From JAOAPG01 sp963791575 (GTDB lineage: Bacteria > Acidobacteriota > Terriglobia > Terriglobales > Acidobacteriaceae), in contig CAWBSY010000008.1 in NCBI GenBank assembly GCA_963791575.1, forward strand, positions 124,001-188,000: a stretch of 64,000 bases of DNA. The letters are read 5' to 3'. The notes below the pieces were generated by a model. It saw nothing but the letters and a program-made list of their open reading frames with translations. It was not told where the DNA came from and did no database searches. The translations under genes were made by a program, and so were the position numbers. Shown here piece by piece: positions 8,710 to 17,262 of this stretch. Position 1 is the first letter of the stretch, and each line of letters begins with the position of its first letter.

Positions 8710-10056
8710 GTGGCGAATGCGATCATCCAAGCGCTTGGTGTGGAGAAGTTCTACGTCCAACCGGACGGGAACCGTATTCAGGTCATCGCACCCACCGATC
8801 TCGAAGTGGTTCCCGGAAAAATCGTCGCCCTGCTCGGCCCCTCCGGCTCCGGTAAATCCACTCTTCTCCGGATGCTCACTGGTCTTTCAATTCCCTCTTC
8901 CGGGGAAGTTCAGTGGCATGGTCAGCCCATCAGTGCTCAGCCTCCCAACGTAGCCATTGTCTTTCAAAGCTTCGCGCTATTTCCTTGGCTCAACGTTCTG
9001 GAAAATGTGGAAGCGCCGCTTGAAGCGCGAGGCGTTGCTGCCATTGAGAGACGCAAGCGTGCGCTGAAAATGCTCGACACGGTGGGACTGGACGGCTTTG
9101 AAACCGCCTATCCCAAAGAGCTTTCGGGGGGAATGAAGCAGCGAGTGGGCTTTGCGCGAGCCCTTGTCGTTGAACCCGAAGTCCTCTTTATGGACGAGCC
9201 ATTTTCCGCGCTCGACGTTTTGACAGCAGAAAATCTGCGTGGCGAATTGCTGGAACTGTGGCTCAGTAAAAAGATTCCCACTACATCAATTTTTGTCGTC
9301 ACCCACAATATCGAAGAAGCGGTTCTGCTCGCCGACCGGGTTATCGTCCTTGGCAAAAATCCCGGACGCATTCGCGCCGACTTCGAGATCAACTTGCCCC
9401 AACTTCGAGATCGCAAGTCCGACCGGTTTGTGGAGTTCGTAGATTACATCTACAACACGATGACTCAGCCCGACGCCGAGCATGCATTGCCTGTTCACGG
9501 ACAACCTCCCGCCGGCACGGCTCGCGCTCCCAGACAGAAGTATCAGATGCTGCCTCATGCCCGGCCCGGCGGCATTGCCGGCCTTCTCGAAATTTTGGCC
9601 GACGGAGGAGGCAAAGACGATCTGTATTCGCTCGCCGAAAAGCTAGCCATGGATGCAGATGATTTGTTGCCTATCATCGAATCCTGCACAATGCTAGGTT
9701 TCGCTACGCTCAAGGAAGGTGATGTCGAAATCACCCCTGACGGAATGGCCTTTGTGGAAGCTGACATCCAGACAAGAAAAATGCTGTTTCGTCAGGCTGC
9801 ACTGAAGCACATCACGATTTTGCAATGTATCGACAGTGTGCTGAAGGCGAAGCTCGACCACTCCATCCCCGACGAGTTCTTCCACGACATCCTTGACGAA
9901 CATTTCAGTCAGGATGAAGTCGAGCGCCAGTTCGAAACCGCCATGAACTGGGGACGGTACGCGGAGATCTTTGACCATGATCCGGAAAACGAGCGTCTGG
10001 TCTGGACCGATCCGTCATCCGAAGCCAATCATTCCGCAGTAACGGCAGAGAAGTAA
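8710..10056 (+). CDS. ABC transporter ATPase with C-terminal AAA-associated domain
   Basis: This 448-residue ATPase is of the nitrate/sulfonate/taurine type. It shows Walker A (GPSGSGKS, 43-50), the Q-loop (VFQSFALFPWL), the signature LSGGMKQRVGFARAL and Walker B/D-loop LFMDEPFSALD. After residue ~280 a second domain of about 150 residues follows, resembling the AAA-associated C-terminal domain found on some NitT/TauT-type ATPases. The start is GTG. The stop lies five bases before the start of the fused permease, so the two are certainly one operon. No substrate-binding protein is adjacent. Confidence 0.92.
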   Translation: MANAIIQALGVEKFYVQPDGNRIQVIAPTDLEVVPGKIVALLGPSGSGKSTLLRMLTGLSIPSSGEVQWHGQPISAQPPNVAIVFQSFALFPWLNVLENVEAPLEARGVAAIERRKRALKMLDTVGLDGFETAYPKELSGGMKQRVGFARALVVEPEVLFMDEPFSALDVLTAENLRGELLELWLSKKIPTTSIFVVTHNIEEAVLLADRVIVLGKNPGRIRADFEINLPQLRDRKSDRFVEFVDYIYNTMTQPDAEHALPVHGQPPAGTARAPRQKYQMLPHARPGGIAGLLEILADGGGKDDLYSLAEKLAMDADDLLPIIESCTMLGFATLKEGDVEITPDGMAFVEADIQTRKMLFRQAALKHITILQCIDSVLKAKLDHSIPDEFFHDILDEHFSQDEVERQFETAMNWGRYAEIFDHDPENERLVWTDPSSEANHSAVTAEK

Positions 10057-10061
10057 GGCGC

Positions 10062-11816
10062 ATGAAGAGGCCCGCAGGTTTCCGCGCTTTCAGTCCTTAC
10101 CGCCTGTGGTCGCTTCTGCCACGCATTGAAACGTCTCACATACCAGATCTCATAATGTTCGGCGCCGGGATTTCGCTTTTCTATGGCGTATTGCTGGTTG
10201 CACGCACGTGGTTTGGTCCATTTACGCCACAAGTTGAAATCTCGCGCAGTGCTTGGGCGCTTCCCGTTTACGCCGGATATTCCTTGCTGAGAATCAGTGC
10301 GGCCTATTTTCTGAGCCTGATCTTTACATTGGTCTACGGCTACATCGCGGCCTACAATCCGCGCGCTGAACGTTTCATGATTCCTCTGCTCGACGTTTTG
10401 CAGTCCATCCCCGTACTGAGCTTTCTGCCTGGCGTGATGCTCGCAATGGTGGCGCTTTTTCCAAGTCGCCAATTAGGAGTCGAACTCGGAGCGATCCTAC
10501 TGATATTCACCGGCCAAGTCTGGAACATGGCTTTTAGCTTTTATGCTTCTCTGAAGAGCATTCCCCGAGAAATGCGCGAAGCCGCGCGCATCTACAACTT
10601 CAGTTGGTGGCAACGATTCGTACAACTCGAATTGCCTTCTGCGGCAATCGGCTTGGTGTGGAATTCGATGATGTCAGTAGCCGGCGGATGGTTCGCCCTC
10701 ATGGCATGCGAGATGTTTGTTTTGGGATCGCGAGATTTCCGCCTGCCGGGTCTGGGTTCTTATCTACAAACTGCCGCCAGCGCCGGAGACACACGGTCCA
10801 TTCTCTTGGGCGTAGGGACTATGATTGCGGTGATTGTGTTAATCGATCAATTCGTGTGGCGTCCCGTAATCGCCTGGGCAGAGAAGTTTAAGATCGAACA
10901 AGTCGAGAGCACGGACGTTCCCCAGTCCTGGGTCTTGAACATTCTGCAACGCTCAAGCAGCCTCGCTTATCTCCAAAAGAAAGCTCTACAGCCATTGCGC
11001 GAATCACTTATATTGCGCTTTGCCCACCGTCACACTGCCGTTTCACCTGCGGAGGCTCCGAATCAGCGCAGAAACTGGATCATTCGCGGCCTGGGCATAA
11101 TTGCGCTTGTGTGCATCGTTTATGCCGTGATCCGCGTGATCATCATGCTTGCCGACGTAAGCCATTCGGATGCGACTCAGCTGGTAGTTGGGCTGGCCAC
11201 AACTTTTTTGCGCGTAAACGTCGCGCTCTTGATCGGTGCTGCCTGGACCATCCCAGCGGGCGTCCTGATCGGCTTCAGCCCTCGATTGGCCCGCGTTGCC
11301 CAGCCTCTCGCACAAATCGCCGCCTCAGTCCCTGCCACTGCGTTCTTTCCAATTATCCTGCTGTTGCTAGTTCGTGCGGGTTCGGGGCTTGGCATTGGCT
11401 CAATCCTTCTCCTACTGCTCGGAACGCAATGGTACATATTGTTCAACGTGATTGCGGGAGCCATGGCGATTCCCACCGATCTAAAAGAAGCCTGCTCGGT
11501 TTTCGGGATCACAGGCTGGGAGCGCTGGAGGAAGCTGATCCTTCCTGGCATCTTTCCTTATTTAGTAACCGGACTCGTGACCGCCTCGGGGGGCGCTTGG
11601 AACGCCAGCATCGTGGCAGAATATTTCCATTTCAAAGGACAAATTTTCTCGACAACGGGGCTAGGCGCAATTATCAGCAAAGCCACCGATAGCGGAAACT
11701 TCGAACTGCTTATCGCGGCAACAATCTTGATGGCAGCAATGGTGGTAACAATCAATCGATTGGTGTGGCGCAGATTTTACAAGCTTGCCGAAACCAGATT
11801 CAGGCTGGAAGGGTAG
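10062..11816 (+). CDS. ABC transporter permease with two fused membrane domains
   Basis: This 584-residue inner-membrane protein contains two binding-protein-dependent transport domains in tandem (about 20-270 and 335-580). Each carries an EAA-loop that docks to the ATPase: one beginning EAARIYNFSWWQRFVQLELP and one beginning EACSVFGITGWERWRKLILP. A single chain thus supplies both halves of the channel. Relatives are annotated as nitrate/sulfonate/bicarbonate permeases. The substrate is not deducible here, because no periplasmic binding protein or dedicated metabolic gene lies beside the pair. Confidence 0.9.
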   Translation: MKRPAGFRAFSPYRLWSLLPRIETSHIPDLIMFGAGISLFYGVLLVARTWFGPFTPQVEISRSAWALPVYAGYSLLRISAAYFLSLIFTLVYGYIAAYNPRAERFMIPLLDVLQSIPVLSFLPGVMLAMVALFPSRQLGVELGAILLIFTGQVWNMAFSFYASLKSIPREMREAARIYNFSWWQRFVQLELPSAAIGLVWNSMMSVAGGWFALMACEMFVLGSRDFRLPGLGSYLQTAASAGDTRSILLGVGTMIAVIVLIDQFVWRPVIAWAEKFKIEQVESTDVPQSWVLNILQRSSSLAYLQKKALQPLRESLILRFAHRHTAVSPAEAPNQRRNWIIRGLGIIALVCIVYAVIRVIIMLADVSHSDATQLVVGLATTFLRVNVALLIGAAWTIPAGVLIGFSPRLARVAQPLAQIAASVPATAFFPIILLLLVRAGSGLGIGSILLLLLGTQWYILFNVIAGAMAIPTDLKEACSVFGITGWERWRKLILPGIFPYLVTGLVTASGGAWNASIVAEYFHFKGQIFSTTGLGAIISKATDSGNFELLIAATILMAAMVVTINRLVWRRFYKLAETRFRLEG

Positions 11817-11851
11817 CTAACCGGAGCTTAATCTTTCCGCATACCATTCCA

Positions 11852-11882
11852 ATAAAAAAGCCGGAATCTCTCGATCCCGGCC
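11852..11882 (-). terminator. Rho-independent terminator for the XRE regulator gene
   Basis: On the minus strand an 8-bp stem (GCCGGGAT / ATTCCGGC, one mismatch) with a six-base loop is followed by TTTTTT. It lies about 125 bases past the stop of the regulator gene. On the plus strand the stem is preceded by A residues and lacks a following T run, so it acts mainly leftward. Confidence 0.75.
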
Positions 11883-12007
11883 ATAGTTGACGGTTTGCCC
11901 GGATAAAACTTTTGGGAGAGGGCTTGTTCTTCGCGGACAACCTTCTTTACAAGCAGCAGTCTCTGGTCCACCCAAAGCGATATCCAGAGCGCAGCCCCGA
12001 TTCAGTC

Positions 12008-12550
12008 CTACGATGCGCTTCTTCGTGGACGCATGGTCAAATCCCGCACCTGCGTCAGCACGCTCGACATCTGCATCCCATTCAATTGCGAAATGAAAGG
12101 CAGCATCTCCGCGACAAACTGATCCTGAATCAAGTCGCGGATTTCCTCTTGCCGATTGCGTTCGCCGCCGCTCAGTAAATCAGGCACGGTGACCTCGAGC
12201 GCCCGCGCCAGCCGCTCCAATGACGAGAGTGTCGGGGTCGCCTTCTCATTCTCGATTTTCGAGACATAAGTTCGCGGCACCGACATGCGTCCGGCAAGTT
12301 GTCGTTGACTAAGTCCGTTGCGCAAACGCATCGACCGGATTGAAGCCGCCAAGTTCAGATGTCCGCGACCATGCCCCACGCTTGGAGGCACTTGCGGCAT
12401 CGGAATTGGTGCGACCAGTTCCGGTTCGTCCTCATCGAGCGAGGTCTTGCAGCGGCGGCAAAGACTGTTGGATGTGCGAAACTGAACCAGCAAGCAGCGG
12501 TCGCAACGAACTACTTCCCTTGAATCTACCGGGGCAAGTGTAGTGGCCAT
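12008..12550 (-). CDS. XRE-family transcriptional regulator with N-terminal zinc-ribbon-like motif
   Basis: This is a 180-residue DNA-binding protein. Residues about 68-126 form a Cro/CI-type helix-turn-helix (LSQRQLAGRMSVPRTYVSKI, then LERLARALEV). Before it, two CxxC pairs (C16/C19 and C31/C34, in CDRC and CRRC) look like a small zinc ribbon, which most XRE regulators lack. A proline-rich linker joins the two parts. The C-terminal ~50 residues are not recognisable. Targets are unknown; the gene lies divergently beside an HD-domain gene. Confidence 0.85.
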   Translation of the reverse strand: MATTLAPVDSREVVRCDRCLLVQFRTSNSLCRRCKTSLDEDEPELVAPIPMPQVPPSVGHGRGHLNLAASIRSMRLRNGLSQRQLAGRMSVPRTYVSKIENEKATPTLSSLERLARALEVTVPDLLSGGERNRQEEIRDLIQDQFVAEMLPFISQLNGMQMSSVLTQVRDLTMRPRRSAS

Positions 12551-12708
12551 CTAAGGTTGGGAGTTGCCAGAGCGGGCAAACCCTAAGCTGTTGCGTAATT
12601 TGCGTTACTACCCCTGTGAATGTCAAGTAAAATTTCGGCAAGACTTCGAACCAACTGGCTGAATCGGATACTAACTCTTTGCGAAGCCCAGCAAATAAGG
12701 AACAAAAC

Positions 12709-13281
12709 ATGGTCGATAGAGAAGCGGCGTGGTGTTTACTAACTAAGTTCACTCAATCAGAAAGTTTGCGGAAACATGCCTTGGCGGTCGAGGCGTGTAT
12801 GCGTGCTTATGCGCGGAAATTTTCAGAAGATGAAGAGCTTTGGGCAGTCGTGGGTCTGCTTCATGACTTCGATTACGACAAGTACCCGAGCCTCGAAGAT
12901 CATCCATACAAAGGGAATGAGATTTTGAAAGAGCGTGGCTATTCGGAGGAAATCCGGCGCGCGATTATGTCCCATGCCGAATACACCGGCGTGACCCGCG
13001 ATAGCCGAATGGAGAAGGCTCTGTTCGCCTGCGATGAGCTAGCCGGATTCATAACGGCTGTCGCACTAGTGAAACCAGGAAAATCTTTAGCCGAAGTCGA
13101 TGCGAAGTCGGTACGAAAGAAGATGAAAGACAAAGCCTTCGCTCGTAGCGTAAAACGGGAAGACATCCTCAACGGATCAAGTGAGTTGGGTGTGGAGTTA
13201 GAAGAGCACATCGCCTTCTGCATAGAAGCGTTAAAGAAAAGCGCCAAGGAGTTGGGATTGGAAGGTGTGGCTGGGAGTTGA
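12709..13281 (+). CDS. HD-domain protein (predicted phosphohydrolase)
   Basis: This 190-residue protein has the HD-superfamily metal-binding pattern: His23, the paired LLHDFD (His52-Asp53), His in SHAEYTG and a later Asp in FACDELAG. It resembles the HDIG-type hydrolases acting on nucleotides or phosphate esters; the substrate is unknown. I chose the ATG at 12709 because AAGGA lies eight bases upstream. A TTG start at 12679 would add ten residues. Its stop lies two bases from the convergent amidase gene. Confidence 0.85.
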   Translation: MVDREAAWCLLTKFTQSESLRKHALAVEACMRAYARKFSEDEELWAVVGLLHDFDYDKYPSLEDHPYKGNEILKERGYSEEIRRAIMSHAEYTGVTRDSRMEKALFACDELAGFITAVALVKPGKSLAEVDAKSVRKKMKDKAFARSVKREDILNGSSELGVELEEHIAFCIEALKKSAKELGLEGVAGS

Positions 13282-13283
13282 AG

Positions 13284-15716
13284 CTACTTTCTAACGGGTT
13301 TGTCTGACGTGCTGGCCATCTTTACCTTCTGCGATGCTTCCGTGTAGCGGGCGAGGCCTTTATAGAGGGCCTCTGCAATCTGCTGGCGATAAGCGGCGCT
13401 TTGCAGCTCGGTCTCATCTTCTGGACTGCTGACGAAGGAGACTTCAGCCAGAATCGCCGGCATTGAGGTTCCGGTTAGGACAACATAAGAAGCTTCTTTT
13501 ACGCCCCGATCTCGCAGGGCAGGATTTTTCGCTGCCAGTGTTCCATAGAGCGCGCGTTGAACGCTGGCGGCAAAACGATGCGACTCTTTAACTTTTTCCC
13601 GGATATCGACGTTTGTCCAACTAATGTCTTGCAAAGGAAGCCCAGCCGCATTTGCGTCGGGAGTTCGCGCCCGTACGGAAGAGTAAGTATTGGTGTAGTA
13701 CGTCTCCACTCCGCGAGCCGAAGCGTAGTCGCTGTAATTGGCATGGACCGAAAGAAATAGGTTGGCGTGCGCCACATTTGCGATTTCGGCGCGTTTTTCC
13801 AGGGGAAGGTAGGTGTCGTCCTGGCGCGTGTAGATGACCTCCGCGTCCAATTTGCCCTCGACCAGCTTGCCTAGGCGATCCACGATATCAAGGACCAAAT
13901 CTTTTTCCAGGAGGCCTTTCCGGCCTACAGTGCCGAGATCCCACCCGCCGTGTCCAGCGTCGAGAACAATTCGGAATTGCGGAACGTGGGTACGCGCTTT
14001 CGGTGTTGACGAAGAATTTTGGAGCGTAGCAGCTTGTTGCGGGCTGCTCTGGGTCGGAGTTGCTTTGATCGCCACTGAATTTGAATTGATCGGGGGTTGC
14101 GTTACGGCAGCAGTAGCTGAACGCACGGGCGTTGTGGGCGCGAATAGGTCGATCTTCGCTGTCGGTTGAGACTTTGTGCCTTCTTTCCGAATCTCGACAA
14201 CCAAGCGATAGGGGTTTTGTTCAAGACTTACCGAGTAGCTAGGGCTGGCTTTTGTTTCGAGTACCACTCGAGTCATGCCGGGGCTAGGCTGCGCTACTCG
14301 TACTCGCACCAGGACCGCATCATCTACCGTAATTGTCTTCCCCGAAAGTCCAGCTGCTAGCGTTGTGTCGTGCAGATCAAAATAGATTCTTTCGGGATTC
14401 GAGAGACGGTGCGCCTCGTACTGCACTTGATCTTGCAGATCGATCGCAACGGTACTCGAGTCGGCAGATGACCAATGACGAATTCCGGTCACTTCCGCGG
14501 GAGCGCCAGGCTTTCGCGCATCGGTCGAAGCGTCTGTGGCATCGTTAAGATCGTTGGCGTCCTCAGAAGACTGCGCAGCACGATTTTGTGAAGATGAAGG
14601 CGGCTGCACTGTACTTGGCTGACTCGTGGTGCTGATTCCGTGCTGGAGTTTCCACCACACCCCGCCTCCCACAAGGGTAGCCAGCAGTATAAGAGCGAGA
14701 ATTACCTTCAGGCCCGGATGCGAGTTGCCTATCTCAACGTATTCGGGTAGCGGTTGAAGATGCTTGTCTCCCAACGGGAGTTCGGCCTGCACTGCCGCAT
14801 CCAGGTTCTCACTTAACCCTGAGTCTGGAGCCGCTTTGCCTTGAGCCACTTCAACTTCATCTCGCGATGAGTTCTCGGAGAGATCTGCCGGAACGAGCGG
14901 AATTTGGGCAAGAACCGGAGGAGCTTCGGTTTCCACTTTATCCGCAGTAGGCTCCAAAGGAGTTGTTTCAGGATCCGCAGGAACAAGCTCGATCACCGAT
15001 GCATGATTAGTCTGAGTTTCGACGCTGTTGATATTCGGAACGACTCGCAGAGAAATCTCCGCGAGCCGATCTTCTTCTTCCGGTCGCAAGGCGGCCAATA
15101 TTAATTCGGCGAGCAGATTCAAGCTGCGCACATCGCTGTCATTGAATCCGAATGCTTCGGTGGAGAAAGCCTCAATTAATCCGACTACACTTTGACGGGC
15201 TGAAAGTGGCACCGCCACCATAGAGCGAGCGCCCAGACGTCGGCAGTGCTCCACGTTTACTCTGGAATCGGTCTCTGCATCGTCGCAACGAATAATCTCG
15301 CCCGTGCGTAGACAAGCCCCCGAGAAACCCGAGTTCGGATCAAGCCGAACTCCCGCATCGGGAGCAATTGTTCCAGACGAAGCGCGGCAAACAATTGCAT
15401 TGTCTTCGGCGAGTGCGATTGCTATGCCGTCGGCTCCGGTAATCGCAAGGGCGCGATCAGCAACTAGTTGCAAAACTTCATCGAGGGCAAAATGCTCAAG
15501 TTGCCAGACATTGTTGCTGGCCGCCTTCATAACTAGATCGCGTGCTTCGAGCGCACGCTTTTGGCGAATTTGTTCATGCAAGGAGGAAAATGCGAGCAGC
15601 GCCTGCAGCGCGTCATAGCCGTGGAAACTGGGCCGCTGGCTTTGCCCTTCGGCGGCATCGCCGACATGGGCCAAGCCAATGAATCCAACGGTCGTATTAT
15701 TTGGGCTTGCGCTCAT
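13284..15716 (-). CDS. GAF-TM-AMIN-N-acetylmuramoyl-L-alanine amidase fusion
   Basis: This 810-residue protein combines parts normally found separately. A GAF domain lies at about 70-215 (from LEHFALDEVLQLVADRAL to LNLLAELILAAL). An acidic linker follows, then one membrane helix (about 337-355) and a Ser/Thr/Asn-rich spacer. An AMIN domain (about 405-510) precedes an Amidase_3 domain (about 582-792). The zinc-amidase residues are visible: His589 in DAGHGG, Glu604, His658 in SVHAN and the catalytic Glu758 in LAEVSF. With no N-terminal signal peptide, the GAF part should be cytoplasmic and the amidase periplasmic. The inferred role is peptidoglycan stem-peptide cleavage tuned by an internal signal. 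Confidence 0.9.
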   Translation of the reverse strand: MSASPNNTTVGFIGLAHVGDAAEGQSQRPSFHGYDALQALLAFSSLHEQIRQKRALEARDLVMKAASNNVWQLEHFALDEVLQLVADRALAITGADGIAIALAEDNAIVCRASSGTIAPDAGVRLDPNSGFSGACLRTGEIIRCDDAETDSRVNVEHCRRLGARSMVAVPLSARQSVVGLIEAFSTEAFGFNDSDVRSLNLLAELILAALRPEEEDRLAEISLRVVPNINSVETQTNHASVIELVPADPETTPLEPTADKVETEAPPVLAQIPLVPADLSENSSRDEVEVAQGKAAPDSGLSENLDAAVQAELPLGDKHLQPLPEYVEIGNSHPGLKVILALILLATLVGGGVWWKLQHGISTTSQPSTVQPPSSSQNRAAQSSEDANDLNDATDASTDARKPGAPAEVTGIRHWSSADSSTVAIDLQDQVQYEAHRLSNPERIYFDLHDTTLAAGLSGKTITVDDAVLVRVRVAQPSPGMTRVVLETKASPSYSVSLEQNPYRLVVEIRKEGTKSQPTAKIDLFAPTTPVRSATAAVTQPPINSNSVAIKATPTQSSPQQAATLQNSSSTPKARTHVPQFRIVLDAGHGGWDLGTVGRKGLLEKDLVLDIVDRLGKLVEGKLDAEVIYTRQDDTYLPLEKRAEIANVAHANLFLSVHANYSDYASARGVETYYTNTYSSVRARTPDANAAGLPLQDISWTNVDIREKVKESHRFAASVQRALYGTLAAKNPALRDRGVKEASYVVLTGTSMPAILAEVSFVSSPEDETELQSAAYRQQIAEALYKGLARYTEASQKVKMASTSDKPVRK

Positions 15717-16014
15717 CAGAATTAGATCCGCTCAGAAATTCATGACGTCTGACTTCGCCAACTTCCGTCCACTTCTTATCATCGACAATCTACCGCTCCC
15801 GACGACTGCATTGTGAAGCAATTGTGAATTTGCTCGCAATCATTTCGGCATCGTAGCACCCACTGCCAATGATTCCTATAAGTTACAGTGCTTTGTTAAA
15901 CGCAGCAATCTTTCCTTTCGCACGAAGGGCTGGGATTTCCATCCTGTTCTTGGTAAGCTCTTTGACAGAAAGCAATTCTGCAAATTTCGCTGCCACGAAA
16001 CAGGTCGTACTAAA

Positions 16015-16335
16015 GTGAGTGAAGTAGAAGTGAGTGACGAAAAGAAGTCGCGTTGGAAGTGGTCCTTTGGCCTGATCGCGACTGGCATCGCAGGGGCTGC
16101 CGTTGTGGCATTCCGTGGCTGCTGGCATCGCAAGATGAGTTGGCCGGTTCGTTCTCAGGATTGTTCCTATCAGGTTTGCCTGAATTGCGGGATCAAGCGG
16201 CTCTTCGACGAGAAAGCCTTCCGCGCCTACGGCCCCTATAGTTACGATTTGAACAAACTTGTCGCCGGTAGACTTGCACACACCGAAGAACTTGCTCCGC
16301 TGCCTGAGGATTCTCGCCATCGTCCAGCGTCGTAA
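16015..16335 (+). CDS. Small single-helix membrane protein with Cys motif, unknown function
   Basis: This is a 106-residue protein beginning at GTG (a second GTG at 16030 is possible). After a charged N-terminus comes one hydrophobic helix (about 15-34). A cysteine-bearing segment follows: CWHRKMSWPV, then YQVCLNCGIKRLFDE with a CxxC pair. The Cys pattern suggests a small zinc or redox site. The sequence looks protein-like, and the antisense frame across it does not. I recognise no family function. It is isolated between two minus-strand genes. Confidence 0.6.
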   Translation: MSEVEVSDEKKSRWKWSFGLIATGIAGAAVVAFRGCWHRKMSWPVRSQDCSYQVCLNCGIKRLFDEKAFRAYGPYSYDLNKLVAGRLAHTEELAPLPEDSRHRPAS

Positions 16336-16378
16336 CTCTGATCTGTCACTTCTGTCGCACTTCCGCCTTCCGCCTGAG

Positions 16379-17047
16379 TTAGTTAAGATATTGTCGTTCC
16401 AGCCAGAGTTGCAGGTTGCGTCCGGCCAGACCTTCTGTTGCCGCAAATCGAATTCCCGCGTCGTTCTGTTTTCGCCAGACAATGCTTCCTTGAAATTTCA
16501 GTGACTTTTTCGTTCCCGGAAGCGCAAAGTTCACTCGCACTGGTCCGTTTTCAGGAATCGATTCCTGTGTGCGCATTCGCAAACCGCTCTGGCTGAGGTT
16601 TAAGAGATGAGCTTTGTGGAGCGGCTTGCGTCCGAACGCGAACGACAAGGTTGTATCCAGCGGCTGGCGATGGTAACGAAGTCTGCCCTGGAGAATTGTG
16701 TTGCGCGCTGCGGAAAGAGTTCGTACCGCTTGATTGACTGAAATCGGTTTTTGAAATACGAATGTGCCTTCGGATTCCTGCAGATTTTTCTTCGCGGTGG
16801 AATTCCCAATAATCACTAGCGGAACTGTGTTCTGAAAAAAACTCGTTTGTAAACCAGCCAGAAGTTCGGAGGTTCCCGCGAGATCGCAATCCACGATCAG
16901 GGCATCAATCTTGGATGTCGCCAATTTGGCTCGGGCACGCTCCGGGTCCGTTTCCACATCTACGCCAATATGCAGGCCGCCCATAATGCATTCGAGCACG
17001 CTAATTTCTGGCCAGTCTTTAGAGACAACCATCGATGAGAGTGTCAC
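16379..17047 (-). CDS. PilZ-domain protein with degenerate receiver-like N-terminus
   Basis: This is a 222-residue protein. Its first ~115 residues have the alternating pattern of a response-regulator receiver (IDALIVDCDLAG, PLVIIGNS, VFQKPIS), but the acidic pocket is not convincing. Residues about 120-220 are PilZ-like, with LLNLSQSGLRMR matching the second c-di-GMP-binding motif. The first motif, RxxxR, is not clearly present (GRLRYHRQP has wrong spacing), so nucleotide binding is uncertain. It probably regulates the envelope or motility. It is a single gene with no recognisable promoter. Confidence 0.75.
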   Translation of the reverse strand: MTLSSMVVSKDWPEISVLECIMGGLHIGVDVETDPERARAKLATSKIDALIVDCDLAGTSELLAGLQTSFFQNTVPLVIIGNSTAKKNLQESEGTFVFQKPISVNQAVRTLSAARNTILQGRLRYHRQPLDTTLSFAFGRKPLHKAHLLNLSQSGLRMRTQESIPENGPVRVNFALPGTKKSLKFQGSIVWRKQNDAGIRFAATEGLAGRNLQLWLERQYLN

Positions 17048-17111
17048 CTCTCAACTGTAGTTGTGTGGTAACCGAGTACCTAGATAACTAAGGTAATTGG
17101 GAAGCAGGCAT

Positions 17112-17262
17112 GGGCTTTAGGCGTCAGGCTTTAGGCTCTAGGTTTTGATCTCTAGGTTTGATCTGCAACTAAGAGGTCGAAATTTATACGAAATTGTTGC
17201 CGAAAGAGAGATCGGAGCCTGCAGCCTAAAGCCCGAAGCCTGCGGTATAGAGCCTAAAGCCC
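17112..17262. repeat. Degenerate inverted repeat element of GGCTTTAGGC type
   Basis: The left arm (17112-17142) contains GGGCTTTAGGC, a second GGCTTTAGGC and CTCTAGG. The right arm (17224-17262) contains GCCTAAAGCCC twice, in inverted orientation. The arms enclose about 80 unrelated bases. The right arm runs into the end of the epimerase gene and supplies its last codons and TAG stop. A related element lies at 19544-19680. Confidence 0.7.

Noticed and set aside
15883..16482. Minus-strand 199-codon frame over the small Cys protein
   Set aside because: Low-complexity shadow; the plus-strand frame looks more protein-like.
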